Assembly: GCA_022113835.1 (NCBI GenBank) | Contig: JAILWY010000002.1 | Span: 3,574,501-3,638,500 of the forward strand | Direction of reading: 5' to 3' | From: Atopsyche davidsoni | Taxonomy: Eukaryota; Arthropoda; Insecta; Trichoptera; Hydrobiosidae | DNA length: 64,000 nucleotides | In this document: positions 14,241-30,133 of the stretch, piece by piece | Layout of the letters: each line of letters begins with the position of its first letter | Numbering within the stretch: the first letter of the stretch is position 1 | Program-made: the position numbers and the translations under genes | The notes under the pieces: generated by a model | What the model was told of the DNA's origin: nothing | The model's input: only the letters and a program-made list of their open reading frames with translations | Databases searched by the model: none

Positions 14241-15332
14241 ATATCATATTTTATCAATTTTGTATGATGTAATGCAGATTATTTTTTTCTTTTTATAGAT
14301 TCTGATATAGATTTTTATTGGTGACCGGTTTCACCAACCTTTTACGTTTGATGTATAGAACCGTTTCACAAAATTTGCAATTACGTAGAATCCTCCACTT
14401 GTCAGGTACATTAAAATCACATTAGCCTTTACCACCTGACAATCATATTCTCTCTTATTCCAACAACCTCTTCCTGTAACAATTGTTTACCTAACCGCTT
14501 ATTATTATGTAAATTTTAAAATTGAATATTGCTTTCGCGTGTTTTTATATCGTGAATATTTAGTTATACAAATATATTTTTTCAAATGAAAAATATTGCT
14601 TTAGTGTCAAAGGTCCGAAGATAGCTCCAGTACCTTAACCTAAACGTCAGAACTAAAGAGAAAAAACGCAGTTTTATAAAAAAAAATACGGTAAATACAA
14701 TTTTACGGCGTCATAAAAAAAACGCTCTATTCTAAGTAAAACTACACAGCTTTCTATTACAAGAACGTAAATTAGAAAGGATAATATAATTTAACGATGT
14801 CAGAGAGTTTCCGCCGTTTGGAATTATTTCCAGAATCCCTTATTAAACGAAACGTGACACAATAAACATCCATTCGGGTATTACCGAAAAAAATCGATCC
14901 ATCGCGACGGGCGCGTCTGCTTTATTGTGAAACTAAATACTGAAACATTATTATTATTATTTCAATATATTTTTGGGCCCCGAGAAGCCCCGGGGGGCCC
15001 GGCAGCCCCCCCCGGTCGTCTTACAACAATACCACCAGTGCCGCCTCGTGTGGGGCGGCCCGCCAATTAATCGATGGGAAATAATCCATGCTCAAATTTT
15101 AGGGTGCCATGATAATAAAACGCGTAGTTGTTAAATTTATAACATGCCCATTGATCTAGCATGCATAATGTTACATTAGTTTGATTAGATTCTAAAGGTA
15201 ATAAATTTTAAAAAATGAAAAATTATTTATACTCTATAAGCAAACGTACAAAGGACAACATGCCCTTATATAGTAACATTTCAATTTTAAAGTCTAATTA
15301 ATAATTTAAGTTAATATATTTTTTAGTATATC
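14241..15332. other. Intervening DNA between SINE dimer and palindrome
   Basis: No gene seen. A G/C-run patch lies at 14975-15060 (GGGCCCCGAGAAGCCCCGGG). The rest is AT-rich and unique as far as I can see. Confidence 0.55.
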
Positions 15333-15390
15333 TATTTTATGGATTGGTCAATCAGATGCGTATTTATTACCCATTACGGGTTTATTATAT

Positions 15391-15551
15391 TATTACTAAT
15401 ATAATTAGGCACATTAGTTCATATATAGAAGATGATTTAAAGAAACTCTCAGAAAAATATCATCCCACACAAATCACGATGATATTTTTCTGAGAGTTTC
15501 TTTAAATCATCTTCTATATATGAACTAATGTGCCTAATCATATTAGTAATA
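15391..15551. repeat. Near-perfect palindrome of the same SINE tail
   Basis: 74-bp arms at 15391-15464 and 15478-15551 with one mismatch, around a 13-bp centre CCACACAAATCAC that is a remnant of the tRNA-like 3' end. The arms equal those of the palindrome near 52 kb. The unit extends left to about 15333 (TTATTACCCATTACGGGTTT), so this copy lies in opposite orientation to the other. Confidence 0.9.
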
Positions 15552-15733
15552 ATATTTTTTAGTCTTGAACAAAAATCATTTATGCAAAAGTAAGCTATAT
15601 TTATTATATATTTTGAATACAATGTCTCTCATAATTAATTTTGCAATACGGTGAGCCTGATGACAAGTGATGCCTGTGTCGACTGCATGACCTTTTAAGT
15701 CAAGCGCGATACAAGCACTTTATCACGGTGTTT

Positions 15734-18845
<3,112 letters not shown>

Positions 18846-19100
18846 AAAAAAAAAAAGATCCATCTCACAGATCAGGTTTATTATAACAGCCTTGAAATTG
18901 ATCGATATAAAGGCCTTGTAACAATAATCTAGAAGGTGGTTGTTGTAATAACTTACAACTTCTTCTTTAGCCTCCACCACCAAACAAGAAGCAATCGTTC
19001 TTTCCACATCCTCTTCCGTTATTGGATTTTTTGTTGGAATCGAACCTACTACTCCCAGACCACGGACGCCTAGCTCGGCTACCTGACCACTCGCCCGCAT
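18846..19100 (-). mobile_element. tRNA-derived SINE, a different family
   Basis: On the minus strand: a tRNA-like head (GGGCGAGTGGTCAGGTAGCC, GAGCTAGGCGTCCGTGG) with a perfect B box GGTTCGATTCC at 19036-19046, then a body of about 150 bp (ATAACGGAAGAGGATGTGG ... CAACCACCTTCTAGATTATT) ending CTGTGAGATGGATC and a T-run at 18846-18856. A 127-codon open frame overlaps it but carries the tRNA head in translation, so it is not a gene. I did not find a clean target duplication. Confidence 0.75.
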
Positions 19101-20073
19101 CCTGTCTTGGGCGATTAAATAAAACCGAAATAAAAACACAATAAAAATAAGTGGATAATATAGTAACAAATAAGAATTGATCAAAAAAGTACTCATTTTT
19201 CTTTTACTAGGTAAAAATACGATTACTATCTATAAGTACATAACTAAGTATAAAAATAAGGTAATCGATATTTATTACTATAAGCCGATTATAATACAAT
19301 TTGTACGCAAAACTTTCTTTGTGCATAAAATTTAAGTACAAGTTAAATTTAATGAAAATATTACTTTTATGTGCAATACAGTGTATAACTAGTTATTTGT
19401 AATGGTTTAAAGTAGCTGCTTATACAAATCAAAAGTGGATCTAGCTGCATTAGTTTTTTTTTTTTTTTTTAATAGTATGTCGATTCCATAGTTGGGGGAA
19501 ATATCAGAATATCAAGTGTATTGCTTCATTTTAGTAATTAAAAATAGCTGATAAGCTGTTTCAAGTTTTTATTCGAAAACCCCATCACTAAGGCCGATTA
19601 CCCACAGTCGACCGCGTCCCAAAGATGAGTCGTGCGATAGGTCTAACGTATAACTATCCTCCGTCCAGAGCCGGCTCGGGCCTCGAATCGCCCGCGTCAC
19701 TGCCCGGCAATTACCGCTGGTGCGCTCCAACAATGAGCAAATAATTACTCGAAACCCGAAACGAGTCCTCCACGCCCACCCGGACCCCGGGCCCGCCTAA
19801 TCATACCCCCTCGCGAGGGGTCCGAACACGATGCAATCACAGGAGAGCCCCAAGACGAATGCGATGTTGCCGACGCCAGGGCTGTGCAAGACGCAGGCTA
19901 AAACCTCCACGAAACCAGTTTCGCCAACATGCTTGAAACTGTTACTTTACAGCCTAATTATTCAAGCTTGCTGATAAAACCGGTCGCATATCAACGATTG
20001 CAATATTTTTGATGTTCAATACACTTCCGATGCCAACGAAACCAGCTTTGTCAACTGAGTTGACAATGTTTAG
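19101..20073. other. AT-rich DNA then GC-enriched island
   Basis: 19600-19915 is a GC- and CpG-rich island (palindromic CCCCCTCGCGAGGGG near 19807) without a convincing frame. CACGAAACCAGTTTC occurs at about 19907 and again at about 20652 on the other side of the mariner-like element. Confidence 0.55.
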
Positions 20074-20075
20074 TA

Positions 20076-20595
20076 CAGAGTGTCCAAGAGAGTATCGGGT
20101 ATTTGTTAGTTCAGCAAAAAAAAATTTACTAGTAATCAAGTATTTTTTTTTTGTTGATTATATGAATACAAAATGTAAAATTATTTCAAAACCGTTACTG
20201 GAACGAAGATTGCTGATAACTCGCTGACACATAGTCCTCGATATTGCTGCCATTTCTGACCTGATGTTTTGTTTCAATTCCCTTATGTTCGTCGGATTAT
20301 TCTCATAAACCCTACTTTTAAGGTATCCCCATACGAAATAGTCAAGAAGGCCAAGGTCGGGGCTTCTAGGAGGACAGTTGGTGTTACCTCTACGTGAAAT
20401 GACCTTATTAGGGAATAATTTGTTAACAGCTTTAATTGATTGATTGGATGTATGAGAAGTGGCGCCGTCTTGTTGGAACCACGTTTTTGAGTTGAAACCT
20501 TAAAACTCCTGCAACTTTGGGCACAAAAATGTTCGCAGCATATCGCAATAACAGTCACTATTCACATTCACCCGATACTCTTTTTGGACACCCTG
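20076..20595 (-). mobile_element. Internally deleted mariner/Tc1-like element
   Basis: A 520-bp element with terminal inverted repeats of about 25 bp (left CAGAGTGTCCAAGAGAGTAT, right complement CAGGGTGTCCAAAAAGAGTA, both then CGGGT). It is flanked by TA at 20074-20075 and 20596-20597, the usual mariner/Tc1 target. Only the 3' half of a transposase gene is retained on the minus strand; the 5' half is missing, so this copy cannot move by itself. Confidence 0.85.
20158..20580 (-). pseudogene. C-terminal fragment of a mariner/Tc1-like transposase
   Basis: On the minus strand, from inside the right terminal repeat, the frame reads NVNSDCYCDMLRTFLCPKL, meets a TAA about 20491-20493, then continues in frame through NSKTWFQQDGATSHT, CPPRSPDLGLLDYFVWGYLK and SRVYENNPTNIRELKQNI to a TAA at 20158-20160. 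The DGATSHT Asp and the PRSPDLGLLDYF motif are the second and third acidic catalytic positions of this superfamily. The N-terminal DNA-binding part and first catalytic Asp are absent. Confidence 0.85.
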
Positions 20596-20597
20596 TA

Positions 20598-21322
20598 TAA
20601 TCCTAGCACACAGATAAAATCGCCCGCATATCATTATCGATGAAAAATCTACACGAAACCAGTTTCATAAGCTAGGTTGGAGCAAATGCGAATGTATTAT
20701 TCTTATGTTAATTTATTAATATAAATAGTCTTTAGAACTTGGCTACCCCTGCTCAAGATGCAGTGGCTCGAAAATTCACGATTTTATCCGACTTGGAAGA
20801 TGAGTATATTCGTGGGATTTAAACTCAAGATTGTATTCGTTATTTATTCATTTTATTATGAAAGCAAATACTTGACGTTAAAAGTATTTATATCGTAATA
20901 TTGAGCACATCTTGAATTTTAAAATGATCGACAATATAAATCTGGATTTCGACTGGAGGCTTCAGAGAAAATACACTTGGGGAAACACTTAAATTAAATT
21001 ATTATTTAAAAATATATAGTTAGAAATCTCCGTGTATATAATTGCATTGAATAAAACAATTTTTAGTTTTGAGAAAAAAATATTTTATAATCCATTTTGA
21101 ATTGTTACATATGCTGTCATTACTTCAAATTTAAACATGAACAAAATAAATAGTTTTCATTCATTTTCATTTGTATATCTCAGTCTAAGTAAATTAATTT
21201 TAATTTCAAATTGTTGGAATTATGGGTAAAAGCAAGTTTTCATGGCTGAAATAGCTACAAGTCGAGAAATCTTTGACGCTATGCAAAGCATTATCTTCGC
21301 TATTCTTAAATGAAATACCAGT
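20598..21322. other. AT-rich DNA, no gene seen
   Basis: No repeats or coding signal recognised beyond the CACGAAACCAGTTTC word near 20652. Confidence 0.6.
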
Positions 21323-21850
21323 TAATGATGGGCTTATTCGAACATGTACAAAAATTTAATCAATTATTCGACTGAATCGATTCGTTCTAATGAATTAAGA
21401 AGTACATTAAGTTTCAGTCGATTATTAAAATAGATTAGTAAAGTCAAAAGTATGTGAATACAGTAATTATAAAGTATAAGGTTGGTCGGGTACGAGATTC
21501 GAATATTCTTCGCCAAAAATAAGTAATTAAATATTAAGGGTAACGTAATCGAATATTCGATTTGAATAAATTTTGTAACGTGTAGACAGGAATAAGAAGT
21601 CAAAACACTGAATATTTAATCCGGTTAATATAAAAGGGAAATATCGACATGCAGTACAGTAATATGTTTGATCCGGGAAATCGAATAAACTAATCTATTC
21701 ATCGGAACAGCTTGTCGTGTTATGAATCACAAATGATGCGAATTATCGTAAAATAACAAATCAACAGTAGAATTCGCAGTTTTAAAGATTTATATAAAAA
21801 AAAAACATTTATTAGATCAAACGATTATTTTCCAGTGCACCCATCACTAA
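21323..21850. mobile_element. AT-rich hAT-like MITE, ends TAATGATGGGC / CCCATCACTA
   Basis: The left end TAATGATGGGCTTATTCGAA and right end GTGCACCCATCACTA are imperfect inverted repeats of the TAGTGATGGG type seen in hAT elements. The interior is AT-rich with many ATTCGAAT/CGATTATT words. No matching 8-bp flank was found, so the exact borders are uncertain. Confidence 0.5.
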
Positions 21851-24800
21851 ATCGTTTCTCGGCAAATTCCCTGGCAAGACCCGTACGTATGGACATTTTT
21901 GCTGAGTAATTAAAATTTAATCACTCGAGTGTTTCATTCCATTACTTTTTAATAGTTATTTTATACTATATACAGAATTACTCGGATATAAATTTATGTT
22001 TCTTTAACTTATGTACTTTTCCAACCTGCCAGTTTTCATTGAACTTTGGTTGGTTGCGAATCGACAATTTCGTTTTAGTTCTAATGCAAATGGTGGTTTC
22101 AGAAATATCAGTTTTATTTTTTTTATGTAGATAATATCTGTGAGGTTTAAGGGAAGCACTGTATTTTTATTGGAAAATATCAAACTGCTCTTTATATTGA
22201 TTTCGATTAATGTGAAATCACTGAGATACGAATTGACTGTGAATGTTTCAGGGAATTCTTTATTTCAGGAATCTGAAAAATTCTTAAAATCTGAGAGCTT
22301 TAAAGCGTATTTCAATGTTAAATAATTATTAGTAAATTATAAATATATATTTCAGCAAGTTTTAAGGGTTGTAATTCTCGCCTGCGCAACTGTAAAGCAG
22401 CACAAAATGTATGAATTTTAATATTTTTGACGCCACTTATGCCATAAGAAATATAAAAATCGAGAAAAAGAGAAAAATTTATTTACTGTCAAAATGTAGT
22501 ATCTGAAAGCGCTGATATGACCGACTTTGGAATTATATTGAAAATTATTGTTATAATTTTATTTATTACTTGTTTTATCAAAAATTGAACTTCAAAATGA
22601 TTTTTGTCACCATAGGAAATCTCAATATGCAAATACAATCGATTTTTTCCCCTCATAACTAGTATAATCAATACACCCAACGAGTAACCAACCAATCGTT
22701 TTTAATTATTTGGTTTTTTTTAAATAATTTGTTTGTGTACCGATTGATCAATGATTTTTTTTAAATAATCTTGCCTAGCAAATGTCTATGCATAGCAAGA
22801 ATGAGAAGTTACAAAATTAACTTGGTTATTTTAACTCGAATGTAAACAGTCTGGTTTCGGATGACGGATTTAGTTTTTACCATATTTGTTAACCATTCGT
22901 TCGTGCTATCAATAATAGTCGTATTTTCTATGTGATATTTTATATTTGCTACAAATTTGTTAATAATTCTTATGTCTGTACTACGATGAAAAATTTTAAA
23001 GAAAATTTTTTACATGGGAGTATTGTAATTTAAAATTAAAAACAATAGATGATCTATGAAGTATCAGTTATTTTTTTTATAAATACATAATAAATCATTC
23101 TTCCAAAAACCAATCATGTTCCCCATTTTAAAACTGCTGTATTCTCAACCAGTCGTCCATGCGTGTAATGGCCGCGACACGGTTGCGCCGGATCGAGTAT
23201 TTTTCCCGCTATGCCATAAATTTAAATTCAAATTTATAAAGCGGATACGGCAACGACGGGAAGTAGACACTGTGCGCAGAATTCCAACCGCAAAAGGATA
23301 GTCGACTGAAAAAAACAAATTAGGTTATCTTTATCAGCTTTATACCACGCTCTTACATAATTCATACACTGGTTTGATTGCACGTCTATTTTTATGATAT
23401 AAATCGTTCCCTGACATTGCTCCCCTGACCACCCTCAGGCTGTACTCTACGAAGTCGGACTGAAGCCTCTGCTTAGAACCTCAAACCTGGGCTTAACTGA
23501 TCCTCCGCTGCCGGTCGCTATTAAAACATAATAAAAAAACAATTAATTCTGAAAGTTAATGGTACGAGACGTATCATGTTGAGTTATTTAAAACTCGTTG
23601 CTTCATCTTATGCTGTATTCTTTATTACCTTTTAGGAGAGGCTTTGGGTTCTCAAACGGTCGTAACTTTAATCTTGAGTAATAATAGATGATTTGGAGTG
23701 AGTTTAAAAGCAACGCTGATTCTTATACAGCAGGTTAAGTGTGGTTTTTTGTTTGGAAATTGAGGTGAATTATCAAAACGTTAATCGATATTTTCTGCTG
23801 TATCATTAAGCAATGCTCAAAAGCCATTATTTACAAATCAAACCCGCTGCGTTGCACTAAAAAATAATATAAGAAACAGCCCCAGTCAATCGTGATGATA
23901 ATTGTTGCAATAATTTGCGGTTGCTTTAATTGTAGTGGATTTAATCTAAGCGTGGATCGACCGCTGTGTGTAATGGTTGGCACTAATTGCATAATAATCT
24001 ACTATTGGATGAAGGACTTTTCATGATATTTGATTACTATGGTTAATCATCTTCATATTTACTTATGATTTTTAAGTGTTTGTACAGCAGCTTTAAATTT
24101 TATTCAACACTGACGGTATCATTTAAAAAAGAAGCAAAAATATTTTGAATCCTAAAATATACATTTTTTCAGTTGTATTATGAAATACAGTGATTTTTGA
24201 AGGGTATTTTCTAATAAAACTAGTAAAAACGATTTAAGCTGTTCAATAGAGCCAGAAGTCGATGAGCCGAAATCATCGTTTTGATTTAAAATAAACATTT
24301 GAAAATGTCTGCAAACAACGGTGATAATTTTTAAAAAATTGTTGAATATAGTAAGGTTAACAGCACCATGTCTGGCAATTGAGCGCAACACTAATCTTAT
24401 GATCTAATGGCAGTAAAATTTGATAGATTTTCATATTTTATATCATCAAATTGCTATTCCAAAAACGCTTTACAATTTCTCTATTACTGTAAGTCTGAAC
24501 AGACATACGGAGGAGTCAAAAACTTTCAAAGTTTTTATGATATAACGATTGTAATCTAAAACATATTTGGATTTCCTTACACGATGTCTTGCTGCGTAGT
24601 AAAATAGTTAAAAGTTGACTATTGTTTGTTTAAAGAGTCATTAATAATTTATGTTTTCATAATTAAGCATATTTTACTGATTGCAGTTATAAAATGTAAT
24701 GTAATATATGTACTATCATTTTATAATATATTTACTAACATTTTATGATTCATTTCGCACATGTCTTCACATATTATTTTTTTTTAGTTATATTGTATCA

Positions 24801-26028
24801 TTATTATATGTGGTAATAATTACTTTTAAAATTACCTGAAATAAATACTCTTATTATTTTTCTTCTACCATGTACATCTGCGTAGCAGTTTGTAACAATA
24901 AACGATTTTTTTTGATATAATAATGAAAATAGGTGAAGGAGCAAAAATTTTGTAATCATTTCACACAATTTAGTCGTTAATTATCTTCGGTATAATTTGA
25001 AAAGTGATTGGTACAAGAAATTGATTGATTATTTTCTTACGCCGAATTTTAATTAGAATTCTCACACCCAAAGGAAATCAGTTTTAAAAAAGGTGTCGTT
25101 AATCTAATCACCTATTTTTTCGCAACTTATCAAAATTTTCCTCCATTTATAATTATATTTTTAGTATGGTTACCACTTTGTCAGTTTTGTAATAAAGCGT
25201 AAAGTTTAAATCGTCGGTGAGACGTATCAGTTTTAATATATATATTTACATAATTTTATTTTGAAGCAACGGCACTTCTTATTTTCATATTAGACCAAAA
25301 TGAAAAAAATAACACTTCTTTGAAAATGTAGTTGTTTTAAATGTATAATTAAATTTGTCTGATTTTTCATTGAATAAATTAGTTACACGCTGAAACAAGA
25401 CAAGCACGCGTGCTGGAAAATTTCAATTTCAATGGAAATAAATTAATTTAACATCACGACTTTAGGCCGTTAAAATTTATCACTGTCGCTTATTAGAGCG
25501 AATGTTTAAATTCCGCTTACACTATTTACATAAGTCTGGAATCTAAACTGGCAACTATTTATCATAATTATGGCGCAGGCACGAAGATAATTGGATTATA
25601 AAAAACGCAAGCGTGAAATCAAATGTTGCCATTCGTATTAAAAATAAGAGGGTTTTAAATTCACCGGAGCTTTTTTCAGGTTTAAAAATTTGTACGGAGG
25701 AATTTTACTGAAGAAATAAAATGTAATTTTATTAAATATTTCATAATGATCATATTTATATTTTTGTTGCTTCAGATTACTGGTTTCGACTGTTACATTT
25801 CTTGTCGGCATAAAACGAAAATACGCTGTGTACAGCTCCGAAGATAAAATATTGACGCACATGTTCTCCTCGTTGCGCCGCCGGGGGTGTTTTGCATACA
25901 TTTGATAGCGCATGGTAATTTTTATTTCGGATCCAGACGTCGTTAACTCTATGCAGATGTGACCTACTTCCGCTCTGCAGCGGACACCCTGCGAGTTGCT
26001 TGAACTTCATACACTGCTGCATACTTTA
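21851..26028. other. AT-rich DNA, no gene seen
   Basis: No convincing exon. GC-richer short patches at 23140-23300 and 23400-23520 show no splice-bounded frame. Confidence 0.6.
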
Positions 26029-26036
26029 CTTTAGAA

Positions 26037-26340
26037 CAGTGGCTCTCAAACTCTTTTGGCCCATAGACCCCCTTTCATAGTCAAAACTTGCCTACGGACC
26101 CTGGGTGAAAAACTACATAAATTCATATTATAGACCAGTTAGTGCAAGTATCGATTCTATTGACTCACCTAGGACGTAAAAATCGCTAATAATGTATTCA
26201 TTGTTATTTATTTTAACCCCCAAAATTAAGACCCCCTGACATTGTTAAGGGACCCCCAAATCGGTTTTAATTTTCTAGGGACCCCCTGAATGATCCCAGG
26301 GACCCCCCGGGGTCCGTAGGGACCACTTTGAGAAGCACTG
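26037..26340. mobile_element. hAT-type MITE with 8-bp target duplication
   Basis: A 304-bp non-coding element starting CAGTGGCTCTCAAACTC and ending in the imperfect complement (CACTTTGAGAAGCACTG). It is flanked by a perfect 8-bp duplication CTTTAGAA at 26029-26036 and 26341-26348. The ends match the familiar CAGTGGTTCTCAAAC termini of hAT elements. The interior has repeated GACCCCC/GGGACCCCC motifs and no coding sequence. Confidence 0.9.
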
Positions 26341-26348
26341 CTTTAGAA

Positions 26349-27500
26349 TGTGCAGAATAATAAAAAAATGGATTCGACTTCTTTGTGGAGCGGTGGATAG
26401 CAGGTATGCTTTTAATCTTAAGCTTTAAATCTCAAAACCGCTCATTTGTTTCATAATTCCTTCGTTTTCAGGAACACGGGAATAATTAAAAGACACACGC
26501 GTGCTCTGGCCGCCTGCTTCGTGTCGATCGAGGGCTGGAGCAGCGGGTGTTTTTTGCTTATCATAAACTTAAAGGTATAAAGGTATCTCTAATAAATACA
26601 AGGCAGCAGCTGTTCCATACAGCAGTCGTTTTTTGTGTACCAAGTTTATACTCAAATGAAGCAATTAACTTTGCTGGGTTGTTTTTAAGGCAAATGCTGG
26701 TTTCATGTTGTTATCTGTATAAAGAATCAAGAATACCATACTTGTCTCTTAATTATTCCAATTGCTGGCTTCTCTTACAGCCTGGTTATATATCTGGTTA
26801 TTGCCTGCAAGAGAAGCTAGTAAAGACGTTGCTACGTAAACTTGAATGATGTCCCTTTTTGATTTTCCCAGAAGTTTATGTAGTTTTACGAATGTAAAAT
26901 ACTGTTGTTTTAATCAAAGCGTTTTACGAACTAATAGATCCTTGTTTTATTTTTTTGACTCTTGGCGGATAGTTAATTGGTTCGACTCGTTGCGTCGTCG
27001 TTTCTACCAACAAAAAAAAAATGCACTGATATTAAAGATATATAAAAATATATCTGCGAAGGTCAAAGTTGTTTTTTTTTAGTATAATTTAAATGTAATG
27101 AGTTCCTCTGTAGAGTTGTTCATATAAATATTTTTAATAAATAAATATGTATTTATTATTCCACAGCTGAAAGCAATATATAATTATGCTTCAGATTCCT
27201 GATATCGTGCAACTGAAACACTCCAAATCACGTGCAAAGTAGAAAAACCTGTAATTTACACGGCTCCACGCTTTCGTGAAAAATTTTAATCTACATAAAT
27301 AGTACTGAAGACAGCAAAAACCATCGAATGCTTTGTGCCTGTAGTGATAACTCTACGTAAAGTGTACCTTGCGTGTAGCATGCACTGGATTCAGAAGCTC
27401 TTCAAACTGTTACAGCTCATCCACACACTTGCCAGAAGATGCTTCCCTAGTGTTTGAGTGTAGACAGTAAACATACCTTGCTTTTACTAGGTATATATAT
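26349..27500. other. DNA between hAT MITE and large transposon
   Basis: A weak exon-intron pattern exists: a donor CAG|GTATGC about 26402 and acceptor TCGTTTTCAG about 26470, joining two in-frame open segments (second reads RHTRALAACFVSIEGWSSG). Both are short and the first abuts the MITE, so I do not call a gene. Confidence 0.4.
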
Positions 27501-28070
27501 TAGGGTGTCCCTTATATGACCAAAAAATTTTTTTTTTCAAATTTCGAAATGGGTACCCTCTACTTTTTTTAGTAATGCTATAAGAGTCTTAAATATAAAA
27601 TTTCATCTTTCTAGCATAATTGCAACCAGTGCCGACCGAGCTTCAAAGTTTAGTAAAAAACGTGTTTTGTCTTGATATTTCGGTCTGGTATAAAATCATT
27701 ATAAATGCAATAAATTAAGTAAATAATAGTAAAAATTCAATTAGATGAACATTAATCTTTAATCAAAAACATCTACTATAATAATAGCCATTGTGTGTTT
27801 ATTTGTATGTTTGTATGTATGTTTCATTTTTCCGTTCTGTATAGAATATCTTAAAAGATACAACGCTGATTTTTTGCACATAAGTTAAGTAAATTTTTCC
27901 GCAGCTATGTGCCGAATTTCAAGACGATAGGATAATATTTTCATTCATAAACTTTAAAATATGCTTTAGCTAAACTTTAATTATATAATTCACTTCTTCG
28001 CCGCGAGATGTCGTTCACCATCAAATTCGTCATTTTGTGACGGGCTACATTACTAGTAAAGTAATAACAA

Positions 28071-30133
28071 TCAGCCAGGGTAACTTTTTTTTAGAGTTGT
28101 TTTTTTACAGTCCGGATACAATTTTCTATGTTCCTGGACACAGCGCAGCAAGAACTGTTTTTGTTCTTCTTCAGCCGTGATAAGTCCGTTAAAATCTTGC
28201 ATCATTTTAACAGCCCTTTCAGCAGTATCATTCACAACTCTCAAATAACTTATTTTTCTTTTAGCTTCCAGAAAAGCAGCATTATTATTCCAGGAAGATA
28301 CATCTTCCTTTAGAAAACTGTCGTCGATCTGCAGTCGTGATAAAAATTGTTTGCTCTTTTCCGATACGAAATTATCCAGTGTTTTGCCTGGAAAAAAAAG
28401 GAAAATAAGATAAATAACAAATAAATCTACAACAATTTAAATATATCACAAAAAGTCAATTAAACTTACCAAACAACCTTTGGGGCAGTTCTTCCTTTGA
28501 CGGGTCATAGCGTTTGCTAAAATCTGAGGTTTTGTCCCGGTTGAAGTTGGCAATCATTTTCTTTTTAGTTTGGTTATCAACTTCATCATCAAACAGTGAT
28601 AGAATAACTGTCTCTTCACATAAATACCACAAGTGATGGCTAAACTTGCTTATAGAAGCATTAGAAATTGTTGCGTCAACTTTTTCGTACTCTTTTAACA
28701 TCTTCAAGAAGCGCAAATCTTGGTTAGGTGCTTTGATCGCCACTGTACATTCGAGCCAAGGTTTAACATACAACACCACGACAAATAAGCAAACATCTTG
28801 TAGAGCCTTTTTGTCCTTCGCAGTTATTCTGCATTGTGACTGAAGTGAACATATTTTTAAAGAATAGATCGCTCTCGCCATCCAGCGAGCCTGATGCATT
28901 GCTCCGGGGGGCCTTAGTTTTAATTTTTCCTCTGTGTCTCCTCCCAAAAATATTACGCACAGTTCGACCAATTCGCGGTAGTCATCTCTTACATAAACTT
29001 TGTCTAATTCTGCCTTATAAAATATTAACAAAGCTTGAATGTCTGTCTCGGCAACACGTTGTTTTACGAAATTAAGAGATGGTTCAATGTTACTAGCGTC
29101 GATGTTTTTCCAATTTTCTCTGAACTTTTTAAACATTGGAATATCTGGGCTACTAGTAATTTGCTTAATTTTGCTTTCAAAGACAGCTTTTAGGACCAAT
29201 TCATAAACATGATGACGACAGGCGAAAAGCAGCAATTCTCTTCCTAAAGTTTGCTTCAAAATAGCACAAGCTCCATTGAAACGGCCAGTATTGGAAGCTG
29301 TTGTGTCGCAGCACATTATTTGTACTTTATCGTGAAGGTTCTAGTCAAAGAGAGCTGTTGAGACAGCCTTAGCTTGATGTTTTTCAGAAGAATGTTCTAG
29401 TTTCGGCACTGCAAGAAGCTGTTCCTTATCGTCAAACGAAGCAATAACTGGCAAGCGTTCTTCTTTAGAACTTCGTACATCTAACCCGGGTAATAGTTTT
29501 CCATCCCAATGGACTGTGACTACGTCGGGTACATTACTTCCAAAGAAGTCAGATTTTATTGCTTCTGCCCTTGATTTTCTAGTTTCAGCAGCTAGTGGTT
29601 ATCTTTGTCTTACAACCCTTTCCTCTTCTTCCAATCGTCGTTGTTTAGATCTATCTTCTTTTTCCGACAATTTTTTATCAACACCACCTAAGCATCCTGG
29701 TCGATCTGGCTCTCTCTGTTTCATTAAAAATAATTTATCTTACTCTATTTTCATTCTCTCAAAAGCATCAGCATGTGCAATATCAAACAAATTATCAAGA
29801 TCAATTTTGAAATTGTTCTCACGGCTCTTGAACGTAACCTGAGTTTTCTTACAATTTTTTTTGCTACTCTCTCCAAACATGATATAAATCAACAAGTTTC
29901 TTCACGCAGTTAGGATATGCCCTTGTTGGAATTCTTGCTTTTTCCCAATATATGATGCACTCCCTAATCACAAGATTTGCACTTTCACTAACAATCAGTT
30001 TAACCTCGCGAATATTGTAAAATAGGACCGAGGGAATTTGTCGATTAGATGGTAATTTTGCACCATTTATTTGATATCTAGGCAAACCGATAAGGAAATT
30101 ATTTTGTTTATCACTCCGTAATTCCACCGACAT
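28071..30133 (-). pseudogene. Transposase relic, two exons, with one frameshift and three in-frame stops
   Basis: Reading from ATG 30133: an N-terminal part (GLPRYQINGAKLPSNRQ) runs to 29864, where the frame is lost by an apparent 2-bp deletion in an AG run. It resumes in another frame with stops at 29740-29742 and 29599-29601, then reads VTVHWDGKLLPGLDV with the likely first catalytic Asp at 29503-29505. A TAG at 29341-29343 interrupts it just before the longest intact segment, 29316-28456, which begins MCCDTTASNTG (second Asp, codon 29305-29307), then ACRHH and later RPPGAMHQARWMA. A GT-AG intron at 28469-28388 (82 bp, GTAAGT donor) leads to a last exon, 28387-28071, with VVNDTAERAVKMMQDF (likely catalytic Glu at 28218-28220) and a TGA stop. 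Four lesions mean this copy cannot make a full protein. Similar proteins are common in aphid and cnidarian genomes, from memory. Confidence 0.85.
28388..28469 (-). other. 82-bp intron inside the transposase
   Basis: Read on the minus strand the donor is G|GTAAGT at 28469 and the acceptor is a T-rich tract ending CCAG at 28388. Removing it joins LFG to KTLDNFVSEK in frame and restores about 105 further codons to a natural stop. Without splicing the frame ends four codons into the intron. Confidence 0.8.

Noticed and set aside
21323..21850. 8-bp target duplication for the TAATGATGGGC element
   Set aside because: The flanks do not match, so only the inverted ends are reported.
26349..26510. Two-exon gene across a 68-bp intron
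   Set aside because: The open segments are short, the first begins at the MITE border, and no protein family is recognised.
28128..28313. Plus-strand 61-codon frame inside the transposon
   Set aside because: It is antisense to the last transposase exon, which is the better frame.
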